Positions 24,462-36,914 of a stretch of 64,000 nt of DNA are shown here, piece after piece. Origin of the DNA: Sipunculus nudus (taxonomy: Eukaryota; Annelida; Sipuncula; Golfingiida; Sipunculidae); contig CM049317.1 in assembly GCA_026874595.1 (NCBI GenBank), positions 28,211,401 to 28,275,400 of the forward strand. The letters are read 5' to 3'. The notes beneath the pieces were generated by a model, which was not told the origin of the DNA, searched no databases, and saw nothing but the letters and a program-made list of their open reading frames with translations. Positions within the stretch are counted from its first letter, which is position 1, and the number at the start of each line of letters is the position of its first letter. The translations under genes and the position numbers were made by a program.

Positions 24462-25164
24462 CTGAAATCAAGCGGTTAGTTAAAATAAAAAAATATATTA
24501 CACCTGTGACAGCTTATATTTAACTTACTTTTAGAATGCACAAACTTGGCCATATTTACTAAGTCTCTGGCTACGCCTGATTAGAATAATAAACAAACTT
24601 GAGAGTTTCGAAATCGGAACTGCATATCAATCTGAAATGAGCTCACTCTTCTATATGTTGTGAACACTAAGCGTACGAATTGGTATTCTGATGCTGCGCG
24701 GGTTATATTACATTGGGAGATTCCAACATTTACAACCAATTAGTTTGGTTAATGTCCTGACCTACCAATATTTCTTAAGGTGAAAGAAAAATGAGAACCA
24801 AATTGAAATGATTGTTATTAAATGACAGAGTTTCAAGGTTTTCCTTTAAACAGGCCACGGTTATTGAGGCTAGATCAGGCTTTATAGCTTTCTACCTTTT
24901 GTCAAGTTCTGTCTCCCGCGAGTGGGAACCATATGGGATTTTACTTCCTTGTCTCATGTAAAAATCCTGTAAGTCAGCAAGAGGTACAATGATCACTCAT
25001 CAAGCGAGTTGACTTCCTGCTAAACGAACAATTTCTCATTGTGCCACTGCCTGTCCGACAATAGCGTTCACACGCTTGTTTTCGATATTCTTATTCCAGC
25101 GTACGGATGAATACACTGTCGGACTGGTCGATGGTAAGCTTTTAGCTGACGATAATGCCATGTT
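24462..25164. other. Palindrome spacer, nothing recognisable
   Basis: Between the transporter exon and the right arm I see no exon, RNA gene or repeat. A weak match of 24,500 to 24,560 to about 44,440 to 44,520 includes a GTAAGTTA donor-like site on the minus strand, possibly the end of a preceding transporter exon, but I could not recognise its protein. Confidence 0.5.
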
Positions 25165-26956
25165 GCATTGATGCTGGCACATTGATTGGATGTTTGAGAA
25201 CTAAACAAATGCTGTACAATTTTGAGGTTATTTGTCATAAACAAATCTAACACGCTCACCACTTATTTGCTAAGCTAACCCACGCACCAGTAACCATATC
25301 ATTTTACATTTTTTTTCATTTAGGCGAGTGATCCCTTGGTTCATGTTTGTGTATAATAACATAAGAGTCAGGTATCTCTCGTGGCATTGAATGATTTCGA
25401 ACTGTTTGCTGGTTGCTGCAGGATTTATATCAATGTCCTAAAGAACCAACATCACTCATTTCATTAGAAAATCTACCATATCAGATTACACCATTTCAAC
25501 CAGGAAGGATAACTAAAAGTATATAGATATTTTTAATCAACATTCAACTTTATACCACAAATTAGATCATAATAGTGTAATTTTTTTCAAGTAATTATTA
25601 TAATTGTAAAATCAATACCTTAAATTTTGCTCATCTTTGTCCATGGCAGAACCCTGCTTCCGTTAGCTTATTAGGTATGCAACAATGGTTGAGTACCCCT
25701 GCTGTCACACGTGTACAGTAATACTTATATCACCACCCCCTTTACCGCCCCCCCCCCAAACATACACCGGCCTGATCACCAAGTGTGATGCAGTAATTGT
25801 TATATTTTGAACTGTATTTTCTTAATAATAAAGTTGTTCCCAATTCAATGTACACAACTTTACTTGAGATAGTATTAAAGGGGTAATCCAGTGGTAATGT
25901 ATTATGTTTAAAGAAATTAATTTCCTTTTAAATAGGTTTAACAAATTAAAATATAATTAAACCAATCAATATGCAAAATGTGATAATATATGAGCCAAAT
26001 TATAGATACATAATGGTGCAATTTAAAATTGGGAATTTTGAATCAAGTATTTATATTTTCAGATATTTATTATTTTGCCAATTTATATATTTTTTGTGAT
26101 CAAAAATAAATACATTCGTATGCACAATGCAATAGTATATTGGCACAATAATAGACAAATGATGATGCAGTTTAGAATTATGAATCAACTTAGACATGTA
26201 TGTTACATTGCAAATTTATGAGATCTAAAAACTTGAAAAGATTTGATTTTGTCCACCTCTCTGTCGATTTTTAAATATTTAATAATCATGAATCATTTTT
26301 TTTCTGTAAGCAATGTTGAAATAATTTTCAAATCCAGTATGTATATACAGAGTTGTTGTAACTCCTACCATTAAGCTCCAGGCCCCCCCCCCCCCCCCGG
26401 GCCAAATGAGTCCTTGAATCTGTTGCAACTTGCACGTAAGTTGTACTGTGTAATGCAACAGTGTTAAATTCTTAAAATTGAAAATAACATGATAAAGAAA
26501 AAAAAGATACTATCTAACTGAGCATATGTGTTAACTGCTGAACTGTCGATAACTTATCAAACAGCCAAACAATGATCACTGTAATAGTATTGACGGTTTT
26601 GACGTTATAAACTGCTCACATGGTTCAATCAGAAAACACTTTGTCAGATCACAAAATATTATTTGTAACAATTCCTTACTCATCAATTCAAACCAATCAT
26701 ATCAACCAACCATGGCCTATATTATCTCTTCCTGTCAAGACTTTTTTTCTCAATCTGTTATTTTTTTTACCTTCCAGGTAAAATTCAGCTGAGCTCTGTG
26801 ACAGATGAGTCCTTTGTTTTATTTTCATGTGACTGTTTGATATTTTATATTTTTCATAACAGGTCTGCTCTTAATAACTCATCAAGCGACCAAGAAGTAC
26901 AACAACTGGAGTGCTTTGAAGAAGAGGGTCTATATTCAGAAGTTTCAAGTATTTAA
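25165..26956 (+). pseudogene. CTLD gene copy 3, internally deleted
   Basis: 25,165 to 25,525 is part of intron 1 (mirror of 20,545 to 20,975, direct match of gene 1 near 51,440 to 51,810). After 140 unrelated bases, homology resumes at about 25,665 with sequence that in gene 2 lies beyond the transmembrane exon. The tail exon follows at 26,863 to 26,956, reading SALNNSSSDQEVQQLECF, then EEEGLYSEVSSI and TAA. Exons 1 to 7, meaning the signal peptide, both lectin domains, stalk and membrane helix, are gone. It cannot make a receptor. Confidence 0.8.
26383..26398. repeat. Poly(C) run, mirrored by the G-run at 16,228
   Basis: A 16-base C-run at the same homologous position as a 13-base G-run in the left arm. 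The run predates the duplication and has changed length in each arm. Confidence 0.85.
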
Positions 26957-29141
26957 TAAATGTCTCCTAGGGAATAGGGTCACGAGGTTTACTTGTGTCA
27001 TGTGTTTTGGTAGTTTAAGTTGGATGCAGTCTACGGGAAAATAACCACCTGTGGTTATATGACAAATTAAGCCAAATTATCCTTTTTGATAAGGATTATT
27101 GCCTATAATACATAAAGCTTCCTACATATAATTTATAATCACCATGTAACCTTCCATGTAAAGTGACATAATAGTGTTTATGATCTCAGAGATATATTAT
27201 GTAATTCATTCCATCTGTGAATCATAAAGGTTCTGTTGATCTAATTGATCTACATACAAGTTCTTTGTTGTAATTTACCATGAATAAAACCAGACAATCA
27301 TATTTCTGATTTATAAATCAATAAAAAAAAGTATATCAGTGGGTTGATATAAAAGTGTAAGTATGGTGCTAGCAAATTATTATAATTTGATGATGCAATC
27401 TTATTTATCACAGTGATTTATTATTAAGAGGAGAAAGGATATTAAAGGAATCATTGTGAAGTAGCAAAATTACATGGTAACGAAACACCACGTGTTGCCG
27501 CATAATTGAAAATACCGACCATACGGTTTTAGTTTTTTATACTGTATTGTTTTGTTGGTCGTATTCTGTCGATTAAGCCTTTTCTTATATAAACTAAAAG
27601 GTCTTCGCTTTTAAATTTACAAATAGTTCTGTTGTATCACAGTCGTTTGCTAAAGGGTTATTGAATAAAATACATCTCCGTGTGATCAGAGGAAAATGTG
27701 GGATTAATATTTATGTTTGTGTCATGTTACGAACAAGTATTTCGGGAACTGTGGAGTACAGGATATAATATGTCGCTATTCATATTTCCTTAGAAGCTGA
27801 AATCTCCTGGAATCTCCTCGACTTTGTCTTTCTTGATGTTATGTTGTGAGTTAACTTGAGAGGTGCCAATAACTTCTGCAATACAGAGGCGGTGGTACAA
27901 AAAGAGGATAATCTGTCACATTTGGTAAACAAATGGTCTTTAAAATACGTTCTACCAACTGTTACAACTCTTCACTGGTGTATATAAATATAGGAATAAG
28001 TTAGTATAAGGCGGTTTCTAACATACTTTTGGGGGTTTTAATTCATGGTACAGAGTAAAGGTGTGTTTGGCATTTGTTTTCTACATCTCCTAACCAGCCG
28101 TTATATGAGCAAATTTACGCGGGTACGGACCATTTATTTCTAACTCAATTTTTTTCATGTTTATTAGATAAACCTTTCGAATTTCGGTTATGTAAACTCG
28201 CTATTCAGTGAATTAAGATTAAGGTTCATATTTGTTTATATAAGATCCCACTCTAGAAAAGGTATGGACCTAGCTACACGTTCACAGATATTTAAGTTGA
28301 TTTAACACTTTCATGAACTATATTATACGTAGTATGTCTGTCTGAAGGATCAGTACCCGACGTCTATGTGCTTTTTAAGGAATTATTATTACATGTATAA
28401 GTAGCATGATAAGGTCACAAATATCAACATCTGTAGGAAAAAATGAGGCTGTATTAAAATATTGATGAAAAATTTTAAGGCTTGCAGGGTTGGTGGTTGT
28501 TTTTTTTTGCGCTGTTTGTCAGAGGTATGCCAACTATCAATATACGCTATATAAATTAAGTAACTCTCCGTCGATTTTGACTTTCATCGAACTGGCCCCC
28601 ATTTCGTTTTTGACTTAAAGTCAGCTGAACTATAACGGGCTCTTGTCCGTCGCCCGTCCGTCCGGCCATCCGTCCGGACGTCCGTTAACAAAGCACGTTT
28701 TGAAACCGTTGAACCTTTGGATCCAAAATTTAACATATAGTTAGATGCCCCTAAAATGACCTACCATAAAAACATGTGGTCATGCATAGTAGCATTACCG
28801 TACATTGATAACAGTGTTAGCTTTTACTTAATTACACGACATAAGTTTGGTTAATATCATCGAATCCAATGCGTGCTTTGCGCATTGTAGCTGCCTTAAA
28901 TCGTTTTTAATTAAAATTTTTGCGCGCCGCTTCAAGACACGCACGTTAGTGTCTTCGGCCTTTAATAGTATTTCTATGTGCACGCATTACCGTGATTTGG
29001 CAAAATTATATACTAGTACAGTGGACCTAGCAGATCATATTAAAACATGGTGGAATGACGTCACATAACAAGGAATCCCTGTGTCAACGCGGACGATATA
29101 AATTACATGTAGTACGAATTAATTACATTTAAATATTTCTA
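26957..29141. repeat. Right palindrome arm, segment C
   Basis: Reverse-orientation match of 12,537 to 15,674 with no gene. The outer edge is clean: homology ends at 29,141 (TTTAAATATTTCT) against 12,537. The GTCCGTC-rich stretch at 28,640 to 28,690 belongs to a dispersed repeat seen elsewhere in the window. Confidence 0.85.
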
Positions 29142-30300
29142 GCCATTTTGCAGAATTATATAAACTACTTTCTCTTTATCTGTACTATACTTTGTTTTAT
29201 AAAAAGTATTATTGATGGAGATGAGATTGGAACTCAGGAATTTAGCACACGATTTTACCAATTATTTTAACGCATAAACGTTCTCCAAAATGCTTTCTTT
29301 AAATGGCTCGGGAATACATATTTTTTCTTAGTATTCTATGACATATTTCGAACAATTACTCATAATTTGTATTCATTCCCGACCATCTAATATGCCATAT
29401 TTGATATTTGATATAATATTTATTGTTATTATTTCCACTTAGCCAATCGTGGGTGATCCATGCGTAAATAAGCCCGAAATGATCATAATGTTTTATGTGG
29501 GTCTATTGCATATTTGTTTACACAGGGACGTAGAAGGTGACGATATTTGGAGTGCGAGTCGTGTCGTCATAGAGGACAATAACGTCATTCCACGTGTGCG
29601 CGCCGTTTCCCTGAACGATGGCAGTATATCAACATACAGCACGAGTACTACGATTGTTGTTCGTTGTTTTTTTTTATAATCGTACGCCCTGATGTTATAA
29701 GAAGTAAACAACTTAAGCTCCCCCAAACCCCCACCCCTACGAGAGCGGGGCACATAAACCCCACTTCAGCAAGCCAGAGATAGTGTCTGTTGGATTACGC
29801 TGTTTACCATAGACTTATTTTCCGCTGAGTATATGCAGTTATTATCATATTCATTCAACTGTTTTGCTAACGCCACCTTACAATTAAACAAATCAATAAA
29901 TGTGGTCACATCTTGCTCTGTAACGAGGCAGAAAGATTAAAAAACACAGCTTTCGACAATTTTCGGACACTTGATACAGCCAGGCATAAAATATACGATA
30001 TAGCCCATACATAAAAAAAGGTGAACGGGTATTTCATAATTTTAGTAAAACTACTTCAATTTAAATATTACTTGGTCATATAAATATCTGAATGTCCTGA
30101 AAGTGGTAGTAGTAGGTATCAAGTTCTGTCTTTAAAATTAAAGGAATTGATGAGCATGATAATAATAATCAGCAAGATTCTAAGAATCAATGAAATATAT
30201 ATTTGACGGTAAGTCTGCATTTCTCATGCATTTAACTGAAACTCCATTTTATAGCACAACAGTATGTCTGGTAATTACATTACAAATGGACTTCTTCATT
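29142..30300. other. Start of the right-arm-specific insertion, no gene seen
   Basis: AT-rich sequence without left-arm counterpart. Short ORFs at 29,449 to 29,679 and on the other strand overlap each other and resemble nothing I know. Confidence 0.5.
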
Positions 30301-31160
30301 TTTTTAGCAAACTTGTGAGCTTATGCAATGGCGCAGCGTCATCTGTCCGCCCTCCGGCGTCCGCCGTCCATGGTTCTGAGTAGGTTAACCCATGCTATCT
30401 CAGAAACCGTCAGAGCTTGCAGCTCCCAGTTGCATGTAAGGATCAGTCACATGTAAAACTTTATTTTATTAAGCGTATTTTTGGGTATCTGCATTAACTT
30501 AGATTTTATAGGGCAAAGCTTAAAAACCTTTAAAAAATCTTCTTCTCCGCAACTGTCCAGCCAAATTGTCAAATATTTCACAGAAATAATCCCTGAAACG
30601 ATATTTCTCAATTGTGTTCAAATGGTTCTAGTTCGGTGATTTGGTCGAGTTATAGGAAGTTGAATTTAGCGATTTGTCCAAAAAAGCATGCTAAAATCAA
30701 AATCTCAGAAACGCCTGGAGCTATCATCACCTAATTTCCCATCTGAAATTTAGGTATTGGTGGCGCCACCTGCATCTTCATTTTTTACGGGGTCATCAGT
30801 GCCTGTATCATATTGAGGGCTACAAAAAAATTCTTCTCTGAAACCATATAGCCATATTTTTAAATATTGCACAGAAAGGATCATAGGGTAGTGCTTACTG
30901 AAGTTTGTTCAAATGGTCTCAGTTCAATGACTTTTGGCCGAGTAATGGGAAGCTGAATTTAGTCAAATGCCATAACAGCCCATTTTAGCTCAGTAGCTAC
31001 AAAGATCTTCTTCTCAAAAGCAATGGGCCAAATTCTTTAATCCCACACAATAATGATCCTCAGATGTTGGTAATTCAAGTTTGTTCAAATGGTTTTAGTT
31101 CAGTGATTTTTGGCGGAGTTACGGGAAGCTGAACTTAGCGAGTTTGCCGTATTTTCCTAT
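30300..31160 (+). repeat. Degenerate tandem repeat around GTTCAAATGGTTTTAGTTC
   Basis: A unit containing TTCTTCTC, a cyto-like AT stretch, ATTNCACAGAAA, GTTCAAATGGT and GGAAGNTGAATTTAG recurs at about 30,540, 30,825 and 31,005. The core GTTCAAATGGT occurs at 30,619, 30,909 and 31,085. Copies are 70 to 80 percent alike by eye. The 5' edge near 30,320 has a GTCCGCC-rich segment like the dispersed element at 48,740. Confidence 0.6.
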
Positions 31161-31239
31161 ATGAGTTATAAACCTGCAAAACATTTTTCGACTGATGCTT
31201 CTGACGCCATTTTGTTTAATATTATACAAGAATAAGAAG

Positions 31240-31420
31240 CGGTTCTGGGGGGGGGGGGGGGTCCAAGGGGTCCGGACCCCCCCTCCTTTTGACCCGAAGC
31301 AACCTTTTTTTTACGGGGTTTTAGACGTAATTTTGCGGGCTGCCCCCCCCCTCTTTTCCAGACCTGATGGCCTCTTGTTTAGGATTTCCATTGGTCTCCT
31401 TGGTATGACCCCCCCTTTTC
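31240..31420. repeat. G/C homopolymer-rich dispersed repeat fragment
   Basis: Runs of G and C around a GGGTCCGGACCCCCC palindrome. The overlapping ORF is Gly/Pro low complexity and not a gene. Confidence 0.6.
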
Positions 31421-32214
31421 CTTAATCTTGGATCCGCCCTAGAGAATAACCCCCAGAATATATTCTCATAATAATCGACTTTAATCGTTCCACATGAAAA
31501 ACTTATTGGCTGAATTATGGTAGGGAATGAGTCATTTTACCATACATGTTAGCTGTGTGAAGCAGTTACATCTAGCATGGTACCAATTTATCAGCTTCTA
31601 TTACATCATGCCTCCAGACATTAAGATTTCAGGTTATCTATGGATAATATTGACAAGAATGTTTTTCAAAGCTTTTAAAAAAATTTAGAATTGTGATTTA
31701 AATATCACCATACCACATAAATATTAACTACCATGGGTATTGTGCTCTCTGTGGCTAAATAAGGATGGTTATACATGGATTATAAATAATTGGTATCCAT
31801 ACTCTACTTTCACAAAATTTTGCCATTATTGAGATGTATTTGTATTTTAATTTTGCATTCAGTATGCATCTGTAATGATTTTTCATATATCCATAATTTT
31901 CCTTTTACAAAGCATTTTGTATTGGGAAAATTTATTTCAAAGCTATTTAAAGCAAGGACCATTTCTGTGTACAGATGGCAGCACTGGGTAGTGCCTGGAT
32001 GTCCAGGCCACTGGCCAAGATTGTGTAAGTTATGTAAAGCTTTGGCACAGTGCCAGGATTTGAAGAGGCCTATGTGCTGCATTCTGGCTACTATAACAGC
32101 TTTGTGTGGTGTTTTCATGGTAAGTTCATGGCAGTATTTTAAACGAGTCAATGCAAGTCTGTTTATTTCAAAGTTATTTCAAGTAGGTGACAAATTGGTC
32201 ATATCTAAGGGATG

Positions 32215-33640
32215 AGTCAAGGTATTGGTCTGAAATTTTGCATGTTCATCCATGTTTGGAAGTTGTCACATTAATCAGACAGATGGTGCCAAGTACCTTC
32301 TGGTTTTTGTAAAATAAATTAATGCCCTTTGCTTAGGAATGATTTGCAGTATTGGCCTGAGGTTATGCATAGATCGTGGACTCCTCCATCTTATACCCAG
32401 GCTGGTGGCGCCATCTACAAAAATTTCCCCGTAGCCTCCATTCGTACATGTGCTTTAGATGAAAATTGCTCATATCTCAGGAATGGGTCAAGGTATTTGT
32501 CAGAAATAAACAAGTAAACAAGACGGCTGGTGCCACCTACCTTTCGTTTTTTTAGAATAAATGAATTCCCTTTTCTCTAGAGTGTTTTTCAGTATCAGCC
32601 TGAAATTGTGCTTATCCATAGGTCTTGGACTATTCCATCTTGTACTCATGACTGGTGGCGCTATCTACAATCATTTTTCCTCGGTGTCCATCCATACATG
32701 TGCTTTTGGTGGAAATTGCTCATATCTCAAAAGTGGTTCGAGGTATTGGGCTTGAATGTGGCATGTTTATCCATTTCATTTCCATGAAAATTTCTCATAA
32801 ACCAGGCGGGTGGCACCACTTACCTTTCTGTTTTCGTAGAATAAATTAATTCCCTTTTATTCGGAATGATTCACAGTATTGGCCTGAAAATATGCATAAC
32901 CATAGATATTGTACTCCTCCATCATGTACTCAAGACTGGTAGCACCACCTACAAACGTTTCCCCTGGCATCCATCTATACATGTGCTTTTGGTGAAAATT
33001 GCTCATATGTGACGAGTGGTTAAATGTATTGGTCTGAAATGTGGCATGTCCATCCATCTTGGAAATTTTTCATAAACCAAATAGGTTGCGCCACCTACCT
33101 TCCTGTTTCTGTAGAATAAATTAATACTCTTTCCTTTGATTGTTCGTTCCGTGTTGGCCTGAAATTTTACATATCCATAGATCTTGGACTCCTCCATCTT
33201 GCACCCAGTTGTGCCATCTGTATTTGTTTTCCTGTAGTGTCCATCTGAACATTTGCTTTAGGTGAAAATTGTTCATATCCCAGGACTGGTTAAAAGAATT
33301 GGTATGAATTTTGGCATGTCAATTTATCTTGGAGAGTTTTTCGATAAACCAGACAGGTGGCGGCAGGTGTTTTCTTTGTATGAATAAATATCCTTTTCTC
33401 AGACTCTTAGTGCACTATATTCAGGAGTTGTGTGATATAAGACGTAATCCATCCTACTTCACCTTTACCACTCTAACTTTGACGGATACACATTGTTACT
33501 AGTTGATTCCTCATTTTTTAGTTTTTTCATGCATCTGTGTATATAGCCTTATGTCCATATAACTTTGATGGCTTTCTCCTACACAAGACTGGTGGTGCCA
33601 CTTACAATCATTTTTGTGTTGTGCCCACCCATGACATACT
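32215..33640 (+). repeat. About 270-bp satellite, five to six copies
   Basis: The anchor GGTATTGGTCTGAAAT (with variants) falls at about 32,221, 32,492, 32,742, 33,025 and 33,294, intervals of 271, 250, 283 and 269. Each unit also holds GGTGGCGCCA-type, GTAGAATAAATTAAT, CTTGGACTCCTCCAT and ACATGTGCTTTTGGTG blocks in the same order. The small ORFs across it are by-products of the repeat. The stretch 31,440 to 32,215 before it shows no feature. Confidence 0.85.
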
Positions 33641-34159
33641 TCAGCAGTGACCTTTGTGTAATTTGTGCCAAGGTTCAAAATGTACGTGCTCGAATTGTGC
33701 ATATACATGTCACACATATACTTGAAAAGTAACGGTCCAGCATATAAGCATTATACCCGGTGTATACCCTATTGCACAGGTTCGTATGAGGTCTGTAGGC
33801 CTTGTTTTAATAAACGGTATACATACAATTTCTCCCCTTATGAGAAACCTTTTCACGTACAGACGTAGCATGTACCGTCAGATGTTCAAATGTAATTAAA
33901 AGCATTGTTTCGTTCAGGTTCTCACAGCTTCGCCGAAGCTTCGAGGGATCATTTAAAATGGATATCATCCTAAAACTTTGAAAAATCGCTACATGAAGCG
34001 ATCGTTTTGCCGAATACGCATTCAAAATGCCAAATCCGCGCTAAGGAATCTCACCTTATTTATTTCTCAATACGTGTACCGATTTTATACGCAATCCGCA
34101 TCCCGTATTCCTTACATAAGAAATCTTGTTCAAATATATCCGACTTGACCTGTTGATTA

Positions 34160-34420
34160 CCTCCGCTAAGCGACATGGGTTATTTTTGCGGCGTTGCTTT
34201 GTTTGTATGTAGCAACTTTAGTCAAAATGTTATCGACGGATTTTGATATAGGCCTAATCTTCAGGAAAGCTCGTCAATTATTAAAAGAAAAATTGATAAA
34301 ATTTTGATACGAATAACATTGATCCCGGAATATTTTAAAGGAAAATACTGCTTTTCTTAAAGTTTCTTATGGGGGTAATGAGCTGCCTTGGCGGAGATCT
34401 GCGCTCTCTGAGTGTTTTTC
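34160..34420 (+). repeat. Dispersed repeat bounded by CTCCGC and GGCGGAG
   Basis: It begins ACCTCCGCTAAGCGACATGG, contains TTATCGACGGATTTTGATAT and ends CTTGGCGGAGATCTGCGCTC. These phrases recur in repeats I remember from many invertebrate genomes, but I cannot name the family. A second fragment with GACGAGGAGGTTATGTAATT is at 60,588. Confidence 0.45.
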
Positions 34421-34859
34421 TTGTATATTTAAAGTATATAAAGAGTAAAATAAAAGAAGCAAAGGGTCATCCATAGACAGTTTATGTATTATCGTAAAGT
34501 ATAGTTATTCTAATCGTACACCTTACATAAGGTTACATTTGAACGAAGATCCTGTGAGGAATACAATTCAATATATTTATGTTTTCATGATTGTAAACTG
34601 TTCTTCTTTATGTTGTAGAAAACTCTCCACTAGAAGTTTGAAGACTTCTTCTTAAAGATCATCAGTGCCCTATAAAAGAGAACATTGTTATATAAATATA
34701 ATCTGTATCCAGTTTTACATAAATTGTTCAAATAATTATTACATTAATCGAATCACCCCGACTGGGTCAGGTGGTGGTGTCTTGAGTGGAATTCGGAGAA
34801 CTTTGAGAAAACCATTAGCATTGGTCGGGCTTCTACAAGGTTACATCGACACCCTTATT

Positions 34860-35765
34860 TCTCTCTTTGTTATGTTTAATGTAACCGCATATTGCCCATA
34901 TACGGACCGGGATTCTTGTCATTCCTGTTTGAGTTCTTGATCGCCAGTCTCCTGCTATATCCTGAGATATACCCAGTGATATGGGTCCTGCCCTTTATCC
35001 CGGTCCTGCCAATTTGGTCCACACGGTTCTCAGGGACGCAGTACGGCGGTGTAACCTTAAGTTATAGAAACCATGCACAACACATATCATGCTTTTAATT
35101 TCTGTGAAAAAAAGTACAAATATGTAATAGATGGCCAAATCTCGGCCTTCTAAATGGCCAAGAAAAAACCACAACAGCCTCCCAAACAAAGTGAGCCCCT
35201 GCAGACATATTAGGCCTTTTTCAACACCTTCACAGGGGTTCTTTGGAAATTTATGTTTCCTCCGCCATTCAGCCAAGGCGTATACGATCTCTCTCATATT
35301 CCAGTATGTTCTCGGGCTGGGGCCATGCTTGACTCAACCTCAGTCCCGCGATCCTGCTTTATAAAAAGGCCGTCAGGCGGCCAATTCCTGTTAAAAATCT
35401 GACCTAAAAATTACAGGAATTTTTTTTTTTTTCATGCATTCAAATTAGAAAAATCTTCCTGACATTCTTTGTATATATGGACAGGCAGGGGGAACACCCG
35501 TGCATTGCCGCAAAAATCCGACGCCTGTCCAGCGTACTGGATCCGCTAAGTGACGCCTAAATTTACCAACGTTTACCCCTACCCCTGGCCACGTTAATTT
35601 TATACCGACACATTTAATTTTCCATGTTAGTAATGTTTAATATATCCGTATAATGCTCATATACAGACCGGGATTCTTGCCGTTCCTGTTTGTGTTGTTG
35701 GTCGCTTGTCTCCCGCTCTATCTATTATCAGCCAGAAAATGCTACCGTGTTCCTCGATTTAAAGT
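34860..35765. repeat. Right palindrome arm, segment B
   Basis: Reverse-orientation match of 11,859 to 12,470. It holds an extra 230 bases (35,106 to 35,335) absent from the left arm, across which the minus strand is open (MREIVYALAEWRRKHKF); I do not recognise that peptide. 34,860 to 34,960 duplicates the element seen at 35,640 to 35,740 (GGGATTCTTGNCNTTCCTGT), so a dispersed repeat marks this edge. Confidence 0.75.
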
Positions 35766-36745
35766 TATCATGTAGTTAACGTGGCGCCAACGGCCGATGC
35801 TATGGCCAGGAAAATCAGTCCGTCGGTCGGTCGAGCTCTCACTCTCTCTTTAGGTGTTCTAAAATAACGACACCTTTTCCATAAAACAGGTCATGAAATA
35901 TGCTCATACGTCAACTACAATCCTCTTACTTTTAATTTTTTGTTTTACTCGAGATGCACTGAGTGACCCCGATCCTGCCCTTTTACTCGGTCCTGTCAAT
36001 TGGGTCCACGTGGTTTACAGGAAGGCATAGGTGGTGTAACCTGCTAAACACTATCATAGCCCCGCCGGGGATGGAGGCCGACAGGGCTTCCGTATACTTA
36101 TATATGTCCTACATATTCCTATACTATCCTATGCAGCAAGTGACTGCTATAATCTCTTATATTTTCTGCGAGGAGAAATCTCCGTTACGTAATTTCCTAT
36201 ATGTTCATATATTTACTTGCTCTTCACAATCATGTTTATAATATAAAAGTTAATAATAAAAAAAAACTGTAATGTCGACCTTCTGTTAATAAAAGCATTC
36301 AGCTCTGAACTGTAGAACTGTTCTTGTAAGTGTTGCAGTCATACAAATACAACAATCTTAACCATATAAACAGACTATAAGATGCTGATTGGAGAATGTA
36401 TAAGCCTGGTATGTAAACGGATAAAACACGGTGCCGTGAAATCTCCTGAAATTCCTATAAACTCCAAATTTTGTTTCTCAAGTCCTCATATATATTCATT
36501 AATGTCTTCAGGGGCCTGGGTGGCCAGCGGAGAGAACTGAGCGTTTATCCATTCAAATAATATTGAAAATTTAACAGATGAACGTCAACTAGCATTTCAA
36601 AATGAAGGAAATGTAAGGCATTTTCAAATCGTACTTCTCCTCCAATTATGCAATGTTACATCTTTTAGTATGAGACTTAGTACACACTTAAAAGTGTTAT
36701 GTGTTTCTTTAAAGTATTGAAAGGGATACCAACAATATACACGAA
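35766..36745. repeat. Right palindrome arm, segment A, with the LINE empty site
   Basis: Reverse match of 5,153 to 6,120. 35,766 to 35,774 (TATCATGTA, the complement of TACATGATA) is the pre-insertion site of the LINE in the left arm. Homology ends near 36,745 (GTATACA-type sequence facing 5,160). No gene. Confidence 0.85.
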
Positions 36746-36914
36746 AATAAAGACAATTTCTATATTTTTTAAATTATTATAAGCTTAATTTATTTCACGT
36801 AGATTGGACAACTAGTTATAATGACTAATTTAAGGTACTCCATATGGCTTGGATGGTGGCATTGGATATTCCGTAGGGGTGGATTATGCCAGTGGAACCG
36901 GTAAAAATCACCGA

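Noticed and set aside
31195-31425. Gly/Pro-rich ORF
   Set aside because: It is translated from G- and C-runs in a low-complexity repeat and has no domain.
34995-35297. 100-aa minus-strand ORF in the right arm
   Set aside because: Part of it lies in a palindrome segment that is not open in the left arm; the private 230-base part shows no recognisable domain. Noted under segment B only.
5153-36745. Palindrome as an uncollapsed haplotype artefact
   Set aside because: The arms differ by roughly 10 to 15 percent and by many private multi-kilobase events, more than I would expect for two alleles, but only long reads can exclude it.
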